Below are positions 1 to 5,287 of a DNA stretch of 7,087 nucleotides, in pieces. Below the pieces are notes generated by a model. The model saw nothing but the letters and a program-made list of their open reading frames with translations, had not been told where the DNA came from and searched no databases. Where the stretch lies: the NCBI GenBank assembly GCA_005798965.1, contig SYIB01000172.1, positions 1 to 7,087 on the forward strand, written 5' to 3'. Position numbers and translations under genes: made by a program. Every line of letters starts with the position of its first letter. Positions within the stretch are counted from its first letter, which is position 1. Source of the DNA: Planctomycetia bacterium. Its GTDB lineage: Bacteria > Planctomycetota > Phycisphaerae > Phycisphaerales > SM1A02.

Positions 1-708
1 AATGCGGAACGCCATGCCGGTCAGTTTGCCCTTCAGTTCGGGCATGCACAGCGCCACCGCTTTGGCGGCGCCGGTGGAGGAAGGAATGATGTTGAAGCCC
101 GCGCTGCGCCCGCCGCGCCAGTCCTTCTTGCTCGGGCCATCCTGGGTCGGCTGCGTCGCGGTGGCGGCGTGCACGGTGGTCATCAGGCCTTCCTCGAGTC
201 CGCAGGTGTCCAGCAGCACCTTCACCAACGGCACCAAGCAGTTGGTGGTGCAGCTGGCGGTGCTGAGCACCATGTGCTTCGCAGGGTCGTACGCGCTGGA
301 GGTCACGCCGTAGACGAAGGTCGGGACCTCCTTCTCGCTCTTGGTCGGCGCGCTGATCAGCACGCGCCGCGCGCCCGCAGCCAGGTGCTTGCTCGCATCC
401 TCGAGCGTGGTGAAGAGCCCGGTCGACTCGAGCACGTAGTCGCAGCCGAGCTGCTTCCACGGCAGCGCCGCGGGATCCTTGAGCGCACTGCACGCGGTGC
501 GCTTGCCGTTGATCGTGATCGAGGTCTCGTCGGCCTCGACCTTGGCGTCGAAGCGACCGTGCATGGTGTCGTAGCGGAGCAGGTAGGCCAGGTTGTCGGC
601 CGGGACGAGGTCGTTGATCCCCGTGACCTCCATGCCGCGCTCCGTGGCGATGCGGCAGACCAGGCGACCGATGCGACCAAAACCGTTGATGCCGATGCGA
701 ATGGCCAT
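1..708 (-). CDS. gap: Type I glyceraldehyde-3-phosphate dehydrogenase, 3' end cut by window edge
   Basis: Oxidises glyceraldehyde 3-phosphate to 1,3-bisphosphoglycerate with NAD in cytoplasmic glycolysis. Reading leftwards from ATG at 708, 236 codons stay open to base 1, so about the last 100 residues of a usual 330-340 lie outside. Visible: the Rossmann start GINGFGRIGR (residues 6-15); IND with Asp33, which favours NAD over NADP; the catalytic motif SCTTNC with nucleophile Cys153; TTVH with His180; and the GapA-type stretch DGPSKKDWRGG followed by NIIPSSTGAAKA. These loops resemble E. coli GapA and eukaryotic enzymes rather than the B. subtilis GapA type. The start is set by the NAD-binding motif and by an AAGGAG site 5 nt upstream. 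It is divergent from the BtpA-family gene. A key enzyme with all visible catalytic residues intact; identity is near certain. Confidence 0.97.
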   Translation of the reverse strand, partial: MAIRIGINGFGRIGRLVCRIATERGMEVTGINDLVPADNLAYLLRYDTMHGRFDAKVEADETSITINGKRTACSALKDPAALPWKQLGCDYVLESTGLFTTLEDASKHLAAGARRVLISAPTKSEKEVPTFVYGVTSSAYDPAKHMVLSTASCTTNCLVPLVKVLLDTCGLEEGLMTTVHAATATQPTQDGPSKKDWRGGRSAGFNIIPSSTGAAKAVALCMPELKGKLTGMAFRI

Positions 709-713
709 GGGTG

Positions 714-719
714 CTCCTT
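714..719 (-). promoter_or_regulatory. Ribosome binding site of gap
   Basis: AAGGAG on the minus strand, 5 nt before the gap ATG at 708. It fixes the start and shows this organism uses Shine-Dalgarno sites, in contrast to several rightward genes here that lack a well-placed one. Confidence 0.75.
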
Positions 720-747
720 GGTTCCCCGATGTGCGTGCCGACCTCGG

Positions 748-764
748 CCCGCCAACGGGGCGGG
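748..764. other. Hairpin in the gap leader
   Basis: CCCGCC (748-753) and GGCGGG (759-764) form a perfect 6-bp GC stem with a 5-nt loop. If the -10 box at 766-771 is real, transcription of gap would start near 760, so the hairpin would lie at the very 5' end of its mRNA. This could affect mRNA stability or be chance in GC-rich DNA. There is no U-tract, so it is not an intrinsic terminator. Confidence 0.35.
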
Positions 765-765
765 A

Positions 766-771
766 AGGATA
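766..771 (-). promoter_or_regulatory. Candidate -10 box for gap
   Basis: Minus-strand TATCCT preceded by TGC, an extended -10 arrangement, giving a leader of roughly 50 nt that holds the AAGGAG site. No convincing -35 is visible at 16-18 nt spacing. The surrounding GCTATCCTTCCCGCC closely matches the sequence before the tRNA-Arg gene (GCTATCATCCCGCC), which supports both as promoters. This is pattern reading only. Confidence 0.4.
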
Positions 772-801
772 GCACCCACCGGGGCGCCGTCGCCGCGGAG
801 G

Positions 802-807
802 TAGGCT
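802..807 (+). promoter_or_regulatory. Candidate -10 box for a leaderless transcript of the BtpA-family gene
   Basis: TAGGCT ends exactly 6 nt before the ATG at 814, so transcription starting about 7 nt downstream would begin at the start codon itself. The same geometry is seen before 2508 and 5288. The competing reading is that GGAGGT at 797-802 is a Shine-Dalgarno site, though its 11-nt gap to the ATG is long. Confidence 0.4.
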
Positions 808-813
808 TCTGGG

Positions 814-1611
814 ATGACCGCGTTCGAGCATCCCCGGGCCCTGGTGGGCATGGTCCACGCGCGCGCCCTGCCCGGTTCGCCGCGCGCGTCGCTCCCCGTC
901 GCCCGCATCGCCGAGATCGCCGCTCACGAGGCCCGTGCGCTCGAAGCGGCGGGCTTCGATGCCCTGATCGTCGAAAACATGCACGACGCGCCTTACCTGC
1001 GCGATGCCTCGGTGCCCGAGGTGGTTGCCGCGATGGCCCTCGTCACCGCCGAGGTCGTGCGCGCCGTGCGGATTCCCGTGGGCGTGCAAGTCCTTTCGCA
1101 CGCGGCATCAGCCGCCCTGGCCGTGGCCCACGCCGCAGGCGCCGGCTTCATCCGCGTCGAGGGATTCGTCTTCGCCAGCGTCAGCGACGAGGGGCTCGTG
1201 AAGGATGCCTGCGCGGGGCAGCTCCTGCGGGACCGCGCCCGCCTGGGTGCGCGTGGCATCCGCATCTACGCCGACCTGCGCAAGAAGCACTCGAGCCACG
1301 CCATCACTGCCGACCTGTCGATGACGGACTGGGTCGAGGCCGCCCACTTCTTCGGGGCCGACGGCGTGATCGTGACCGGCACCGCCACCGCCAAGCCGGT
1401 CGACGGCGCCGAGCTCGCCGCCGCACGTGCGGCATCGCCGCTGCCGGTGCTGGTCGGCAGCGGCGCGACCCCCGCATCGCTGCCGGCGCTCTTTGCCCAC
1501 GCTCATGCGGTCATCGTGGGCAGCTCGATCAAGCAGGATGGGCTCTGGTCGAACGAGCTCTGCCCCGACCGTATGCGCGCCATCGTGGCGGCGCGCAACG
1601 CGATCCGCTGA
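814..1611 (+). CDS. BtpA/SgcQ-family TIM-barrel protein
   Basis: A 265-aa protein with the hallmarks of the BtpA/SgcQ family (Pfam BtpA): GMVHARALPGSP near residues 12-23, DALIVEN (49-55), FIRVEGF (112-118), IYADLRKKHSSH (151-162), ADGVIVTGTAT (182-192), VLVGSGAT (212-219) and VIVGSSIKQDG (233-243). The late GSG and GSS loops are typical phosphate-binding turns of a (beta/alpha)8 barrel. Length is normal for the family. In cyanobacteria BtpA is needed for photosystem I, and SgcQ sits in an E. coli sugar cluster, but most members have no known reaction and nothing here suggests photosynthesis. It is the first gene of the rightward series, 23 nt before dat. A sugar-phosphate or nucleotide-related reaction is a guess from the fold only. 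Family certain, function unknown. Confidence 0.88.
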   Translation: MTAFEHPRALVGMVHARALPGSPRASLPVARIAEIAAHEARALEAAGFDALIVENMHDAPYLRDASVPEVVAAMALVTAEVVRAVRIPVGVQVLSHAASAALAVAHAAGAGFIRVEGFVFASVSDEGLVKDACAGQLLRDRARLGARGIRIYADLRKKHSSHAITADLSMTDWVEAAHFFGADGVIVTGTATAKPVDGAELAAARAASPLPVLVGSGATPASLPALFAHAHAVIVGSSIKQDGLWSNELCPDRMRAIVAARNAIR

Positions 1612-1619
1612 GGAACGCC

Positions 1620-1625
1620 TACGAT
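1620..1625 (+). promoter_or_regulatory. Possible -10 box before dat
   Basis: TACGAT lies in the 23-nt gap after the BtpA-family stop and ends 9 nt before the dat ATG, so a transcript would have only about a 3-nt leader. A CAGG at 1626-1629 is the only nearby SD-like sequence, and GAGGAA at 1610-1615 is too far away. Weaker than the 6-nt cases. Confidence 0.25.
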
Positions 1626-1634
1626 CAGGCTCCC

Positions 1635-2498
1635 ATGCAGGTCTGGCTGAACGGACGCATCCTCCCTGCCCATGAGGCCACGCTGAGCCCCTTCGACCGT
1701 GGCTTTCTCTTCGGCGACGGCGTGTACGAGCTCGTGCGCTTCTTCAACGGCGTCGGTGTCGGGCTCGATGCCCACGTCGCGCGGCTTGAGCGCAGCCTCG
1801 GGCTCACGCGCATCGGCGGTTTCGATGCGCGCACCTTCCCAACGCTCTGCCACGATCTGCTCGCCGCGAATGGCCTGCGTGATGCGGCGATCTACCTTCA
1901 GGTCACGCGCGGCGTGCAGATTCCGCGTGCCCACATGCCCACGCCAGGCCTCGCGCCAACCGTGTTCGCCTACGCGAGCGCATGCGGATCAATCGATGAA
2001 CTTGCCACGCTGCACGCGGGCTCGGCCATCACCCGCCCTGACCCACGATGGTCGCGCTGCGAGATCAAGACGACGAGCCTGCTCGGCAACATCCTGGCCC
2101 TCCTCGATGCACAGGATGCACGCGCCGACGAAGTGCTGCTCACGCGCCACGGCCTCGTGGGCGAAGGCGCCTACAGCAACGTGTTCGCTCTCGTGGGCGA
2201 CACGCTCGTGACCACGCCGGTCGATGACGACCCGCCGATCCTGCACGGGGTCACGCGGTGGCAGCTCCTTGAAGAAGCGCAGCGCGCCGGCATCACGACC
2301 GCTGTCCGTCCGATCAGCCTCGACGAACTCGCCGCCGCCAGCGAGGTCTTCATCGCCGCCAGCCGTCGGCTCGTCACGCCCATCCTGGCGGTCGACGGCC
2401 GCCAGGTCGGCACGGGCAGGATCGGGCCGGTCACGCAGCGTGCCTTCGCGCTCTTGGCCGCACGCATCCGTCGCGAGTGCGGACTGCCTCCCGGCTAG
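1635..2498 (+). CDS. dat: D-alanine aminotransferase (fold-type IV PLP enzyme)
   Basis: A 287-aa class IV aminotransferase, expected to interconvert D-alanine and 2-oxoglutarate with pyruvate and D-glutamate, both D-amino acids used in peptidoglycan. Counting from ATG 1635, residues match the numbering I recall for the Bacillus D-alanine aminotransferase: Tyr31 in FGDGVYE, Arg98 and His100 (carboxylate recognition) in PRAH, the PLP-binding Lys145 in CEIKTTSLLGN, and Glu177 (pyridine nitrogen contact) in VGEGAYSNVF. This also confirms the start, so the long in-frame extension upstream is not coding. ILHGVTR and the late SRRLVTPI segment are also typical of the family. The Arg/His pair argues against a branched-chain aminotransferase or aminodeoxychorismate lyase, the nearest relatives. 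It lies between the BtpA-family gene and coaX (9-nt gap). Confidence 0.9.
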   Translation: MQVWLNGRILPAHEATLSPFDRGFLFGDGVYELVRFFNGVGVGLDAHVARLERSLGLTRIGGFDARTFPTLCHDLLAANGLRDAAIYLQVTRGVQIPRAHMPTPGLAPTVFAYASACGSIDELATLHAGSAITRPDPRWSRCEIKTTSLLGNILALLDAQDARADEVLLTRHGLVGEGAYSNVFALVGDTLVTTPVDDDPPILHGVTRWQLLEEAQRAGITTAVRPISLDELAAASEVFIAASRRLVTPILAVDGRQVGTGRIGPVTQRAFALLAARIRRECGLPPG

Positions 2499-2501
2499 AC
2501 T
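2496..2501 (+). promoter_or_regulatory. Candidate -10 box for a leaderless coaX transcript
   Basis: TAGACT ends exactly 6 nt before the GTG at 2508. Its first three bases are the dat stop codon, so a promoter here would overlap the end of dat. No Shine-Dalgarno sequence is visible before the GTG. Because the TAG is already explained as a stop, this instance is weaker on its own than the one before 5288. Confidence 0.35.
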
Positions 2502-2507
2502 CACGGC

Positions 2508-3377
2508 GTGCCCACCCTCCTCGCCCTCAGCGTCGGCAACACCCGCACCGCGATCGGCTCGTTCACCGCGAGCGAGCTCACTGCGGTCACCCGCCTCGAC
2601 AACACCGACCCCATCGCCGTAGCCGCTGCGGCCGAGGGCGCGTGGAAGATGCTCGACAGCGCCGGCGCGCCCATCGTGATTGCCTCGACGAACGACCCCT
2701 TCGCGGATCGCGTCGCCGACGAGGTCGAGGCCCAGACCGGCGCCGAGATCCTGCGCGTCGGTGCGGACGTGGCGCCGGCCATCGGCACCCACCTCGATGC
2801 GCAGGCAAAGACCGGCCCTGACCGGCTCCTCCCCGCCGCGGCTGCATGGTCATGCGTCAAGCAGGCTTGCGTCGTCATCGATGCGGGCACGGCGATCACG
2901 GTGGACTTCATCGATGGCGTGGGCACGTTCCAAGGCGGCGCCATCGCGCCCGGGGCTCAATTGGCCCTCATCGCGCTGCACGAGCACACTGCGGCGCTGC
3001 CATCGATCGCCTACCGCGAGCCCGATGCAGGCAGTTTCGGCAAGAACACCGAGCAGGCCATGCTGCAGGGCGTGCACATCGGGCTGCAGGGTCTCGTGTG
3101 GAAGCTCGTGGAGCAGTATGCGATGCAGTACGGCGCGTTCCCGGTCGTCCTCGCCACCGGCGGCGATGCCGCCACGCTCTTTGCCAAGGACGAACTCGTC
3201 AACGCGATCGTGCCCGACCTCACGCTGCATGGCATCCATGAGTCTTGGCGCGCGGTCTACGAAGCTGAATCGGAGCCGAGCCGCCCTGCCGTGCAGCGCG
3301 CGGCGGCAGCGGCTGACGTGCGCCCCGGCGGCTGCGGCGATGGCTGCGGCTGCCACCCCAAGCACGACGACGCATGA
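2508..3377 (+). CDS. coaX: Type III pantothenate kinase
   Basis: Phosphorylates pantothenate with ATP, the first step of CoA synthesis, in the cytoplasm. It has the ASKHA-fold pattern: VGNTRT (residues 9-14), GPDRL with Asp105, VIDAGTAITVDF with Asp125, GGAIAPG (143-149), TAALP (161-165) and ATGGDA (216-221). Asp105 is the presumed catalytic base. Two oddities: the first motif reads SVGNT, with Ser8 where CoaX proteins normally have Asp; and after about residue 255 there is an alanine-rich linker and a tail C-x3-C-x-C-H-x2-H (276-286), making 289 aa against the usual 250-260. The start is GTG with no Shine-Dalgarno site. The stop shares ATGA with the next gene, so translation of the two is probably coupled. 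Family assignment is firm; activity depends on the Ser8 change being tolerated. Confidence 0.9.
   Translation: MPTLLALSVGNTRTAIGSFTASELTAVTRLDNTDPIAVAAAAEGAWKMLDSAGAPIVIASTNDPFADRVADEVEAQTGAEILRVGADVAPAIGTHLDAQAKTGPDRLLPAAAAWSCVKQACVVIDAGTAITVDFIDGVGTFQGGAIAPGAQLALIALHEHTAALPSIAYREPDAGSFGKNTEQAMLQGVHIGLQGLVWKLVEQYAMQYGAFPVVLATGGDAATLFAKDELVNAIVPDLTLHGIHESWRAVYEAESEPSRPAVQRAAAAADVRPGGCGDGCGCHPKHDDA
3330..3353 (+). repeat. 12-bp imperfect tandem repeat in the coaX tail
   Basis: Two 12-bp units, GGCTGCGGCGAT and GGCTGCGGCTGC, lie in frame and encode GCGD then GCGC. The Cys-rich tail of the pantothenate kinase may have grown by this small duplication. Confidence 0.6.
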
Positions 3378-4375
3378 TCCCTCTGCGCTGGGCCTGGTGC
3401 ACGCCGATGCAGCCGGGCGCGATCGCGCTGGTCACGCTGCACGGCGAATCTGCCGCGCTCGATGCGCTGCTCGCAGCATGCTGCCGCGGCGTTCCTGCGC
3501 AGGGTGGCACGGCACGCTGCCACTTCGCCGATCCGCTCGGAACCATCGACGACGGCATCGCTGTCCGGGCCTCACCGACCACCGCCATGCTCATGCCGCA
3601 CGGCGGTGTCCGCATCGCACAGCGGATGCAGGCTTGGCTGCGCTCGCACGGCGCGATCGAGGCCCGCCTCCCCGACCACGCGATCTTTCCCGAGTGCGCC
3701 AGCCCGCACGCCGCGGCGGCGGCACGCATGGCCGGTCGATGCGCCAGTCGGCGCGCCCTCGGGCTCCTTCTCGATCATGACGCCCGCATGGAGCGATCGG
3801 GGCCGACGACCGCGGCCGACCTGGCTCGTGCACAGCGCTTGCGCGTCCTCATCGATCCACCGACCGTCGTCATCGCCGGGCCGTCGAACGTGGGCAAGAG
3901 CACGCTCACCAATGCACTGGCCCGCCGCCCGGTCTCCGTCACCGACGACTCGGCCGGCACCACGCGCGATCCGGTGCCAGTGCGCCTTGAACTCGACGGC
4001 GTGACCGTGGACTGGATCGACCTCCCCGGTCTTCTGGAGGAACCGAGCGCCATCGACGCCTCGGCGGCCGCGATCGCTTCACGCATCGCCGCCAGCGCCA
4101 GCGTGATCGTGCTTGCCACAGCACCCGGGCGCGGTTGGCCCATGCTTGCACCCACCAGCCCCGCCAAGATCCTGCGCGTCTTGCTGCAGGACGACCAGCC
4201 CGATGCTGCGCGGTGCGCCGAGCGCAACGGGGCGGACTCCGCGTGCAGTGCGCGGTGTGCAATGGGGCTCGACGGGCTCGCCATCGCGATCCGCAGGGCG
4301 CTCGTCAGCGATGCCGACCTTGATGACCCGCGCGCGTGGGCCTTCGATGCCGATCAGAGCCCGATGGTGGAGTAG
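3374..4375 (+). CDS. Shortened MnmE-like GTPase lacking G4 and the C-terminal domain
   Basis: A 333-aa protein clearly derived from MnmE/TrmE, the tRNA wobble-uridine GTPase (usually about 450 aa). The N domain is recognisable: PGAIALVTLHG (14-24), DDGIAV (59-64) and HGG (76-78). The SFTGED-type loop before HGG is missing. The central helical region is cut to a few dozen residues. The G domain has P-loop GPSNVGKST (169-177), the MnmE-type switch AGTTRD (194-199), G3 as DLPG (216-219, normally DTAG) and a G5-like SA (292-293) followed by GLDGL. The G4 NKxD is absent; LLQDDQ (270-275) stands in its place. The C-terminal helices and the catalytic CxGK end are also missing, so canonical tRNA modification is unlikely. 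It starts in the coaX stop (ATGA) and ends inside the tail of convergent fabI. Role unknown. Confidence 0.82.
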   Translation: MIPLRWAWCTPMQPGAIALVTLHGESAALDALLAACCRGVPAQGGTARCHFADPLGTIDDGIAVRASPTTAMLMPHGGVRIAQRMQAWLRSHGAIEARLPDHAIFPECASPHAAAAARMAGRCASRRALGLLLDHDARMERSGPTTAADLARAQRLRVLIDPPTVVIAGPSNVGKSTLTNALARRPVSVTDDSAGTTRDPVPVRLELDGVTVDWIDLPGLLEEPSAIDASAAAIASRIAASASVIVLATAPGRGWPMLAPTSPAKILRVLLQDDQPDAARCAERNGADSACSARCAMGLDGLAIAIRRALVSDADLDDPRAWAFDADQSPMVE

Positions 4376-5139
4376 CCGGCGTCCACGTACACCACTTGGC
4401 CGGTCATGCCTGCACCGAGCTCGCTCAGCAGGAATGCAGCGCAGTCACCGACCTGGCCGCCCGTGATGTTGCGCCGCAACGGGGCCTTGCGCTCCATGTG
4501 GTCGAGGATGTCGGTGAAGCCGCCGACCGCCATCGCGCTGAGCGTGCGCAGCGGGCCGCCGCTGATGCAGTTCACGCGCACGTTGCGCGAACCGAGATCC
4601 ATCGCGAGGTAGCGCGTAGTGGCCTCGAGTGCAGCCTTCGCCACGCCCATGACGTTGTAGCCGGGCACGGCCTTCTCGGCGCCGTAGTACGAGAGCGCGA
4701 TCATGCTGCCGCCGCTCGGCATCAGCTCGACGCAGCGGTTGGCCATGGCCATGTAGGTGAAGGCGCTGATGTCCATCGCCTGCGTGAAGACCTGCCGCGG
4801 CGTGGCCGTGAAGACCCCCTGGTCCATGCGCAACCAGCTCTTGTCGGCGTAGGCGATCGAGTGCACGAGGAAGTCGATCGTGCCGAACTCGGCCTTGATG
4901 CGGCTGAAGACCGCGTCGAGGTCCGCATCGTTCGCCGCATCCATCGGTGCAAGCCAGGGATCCTTCACGCCCAGTTCCTCGACGGCCATCCGGCAGCGAC
5001 GTTCCATCTTCTCGCCCGGCAGGTGGGTGAAGAGGCACTGCGCCCCCTCGCGAACCAAGCTCTGGGTGATGTACCACGCGTACGAGTGATCGTTGGCGAT
5101 GCCGGTGACGAGGCCGCGCTTGCCCTGCATGAATCCCAT
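4354..5139 (-). CDS. fabI: Enoyl-[acyl-carrier-protein] reductase, FabI type
   Basis: Catalyses the last, NAD(P)H-dependent reduction in each cycle of type II fatty acid elongation. The protein is 261 aa, against 262 in E. coli. Visible: the nucleotide-binding start GLVTGIAND (9-17), HSIAYA (93-98), the active site with Tyr151, Tyr161 and Lys168 (YYGAEK, then YNVMGVAK, a Y-x6-K), GGPLRTL (194-200) and the C-terminal VVYVDAGYS. The start at 5139 is chosen because AAGGAG lies 8 nt upstream. A longer reading from 5196 is rejected because its extra residues are translated from the tRNA-Arg gene. fabI follows that tRNA by 30 nt on the same strand and is probably co-transcribed with it. Its last 22 bp overlap the end of the convergent GTPase gene. 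Confidence 0.96.
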   Translation of the reverse strand: MGFMQGKRGLVTGIANDHSYAWYITQSLVREGAQCLFTHLPGEKMERRCRMAVEELGVKDPWLAPMDAANDADLDAVFSRIKAEFGTIDFLVHSIAYADKSWLRMDQGVFTATPRQVFTQAMDISAFTYMAMANRCVELMPSGGSMIALSYYGAEKAVPGYNVMGVAKAALEATTRYLAMDLGSRNVRVNCISGGPLRTLSAMAVGGFTDILDHMERKAPLRRNITGGQVGDCAAFLLSELGAGMTGQVVYVDAGYSTIGL

Positions 5140-5147
5140 CGAGATGG

Positions 5148-5153
5148 CTCCTT
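5148..5153 (-). promoter_or_regulatory. Ribosome binding site of fabI
   Basis: Minus-strand AAGGAG, 8 nt before the ATG at 5139. It decides the fabI start against the in-frame ATGs at 5130 and 5196, and lies 16 nt past the tRNA 3' end. Confidence 0.8.
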
Positions 5154-5169
5154 GGCTTAGGGGGTGAAG

Positions 5170-5242
5170 CGCACGCGAAGGGATTCGAACCCCCAACCCT
5201 CGGTTCCGAAGACCGATGCTCTATCCGTTGAGCTACGCGTGC
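5170..5242 (-). tRNA. trnR: tRNA-Arg, anticodon UCG
   Basis: A 73-nt cloverleaf on the minus strand: perfect 7-bp acceptor GCACGCG/CGCGTGC, D arm GCTC/GAGC, anticodon stem TCGGT/ACCGA with 7-nt loop CTTCGGA, a 5-nt variable loop, T arm GGGGG/CCCTT (two G-U pairs) with loop TTCGAAT, and discriminator G73. The anticodon is UCG, reading CGA and possibly CGG. Arg identity is supported by C35 and by A20 in the D loop, and A15 can pair with U48. CCA is not encoded (the next bases are CTT) and must be added after transcription. It is followed closely by fabI. Confidence 0.96.
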
Positions 5243-5253
5243 GGGCTGGCGGG

Positions 5254-5259
5254 ATGATA
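5254..5259 (-). promoter_or_regulatory. Candidate -10 box for tRNA-Arg/fabI
   Basis: Minus-strand TATCAT, 11 nt before the tRNA 5' end, implying a leader of about 5 nt. A GC-rich CCCGCC follows, as in stable-RNA promoters under growth control. The context GCTATCATCCCGCC resembles the one before gap. No good -35 is seen. Confidence 0.45.
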
Positions 5260-5275
5260 GCGCAACCTCCGGCCC

Positions 5276-5281
5276 TACACT
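5276..5281 (+). promoter_or_regulatory. Candidate -10 box for a leaderless HD-GYP regulator transcript
   Basis: TACACT ends exactly 6 nt before the GTG at 5288, and no Shine-Dalgarno sequence precedes that GTG. It lies back to back with the tRNA -10 box, 16 bp apart, so the two polymerases would compete for the same DNA. No -35 match is visible. Confidence 0.45.
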
Positions 5282-5287
5282 TCGACA

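Noticed and set aside
748..764. Hairpin as an intrinsic terminator between gap and the BtpA-family gene
   Set aside because: Both genes point away from it and there is no T-run on either side.
169..804. Plus-strand open frame opposite gap
   Set aside because: The minus strand encodes an unmistakable GAPDH with catalytic Cys and His; the plus frame has no recognisable motif.
711..1634. Open in-frame extension upstream of dat, which would make a 595-aa protein
   Set aside because: It lies out of frame over the BtpA-family gene, reads as Arg/Pro-rich low-complexity protein, and the dat residues fall on the numbering of the known enzyme only from ATG 1635.
2680..3780. Plus-strand open frame of 366 codons across coaX and the GTPase
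   Set aside because: It is a frame-shifted shadow of both genes, rich in Arg, Ser and Pro with no family motif.
3374..4375. The GTPase as a decaying mnmE pseudogene
   Set aside because: The frame is intact, the P-loop and switch motifs are well kept, and the start is neatly coupled to coaX; specialisation fits better, though decay is not excluded.
5140..5196. Longer fabI start at 5196
   Set aside because: The extra 19 residues come mainly from the tRNA T arm and acceptor and the spacer; AAGGAG 8 nt before ATG 5139 marks the true start.
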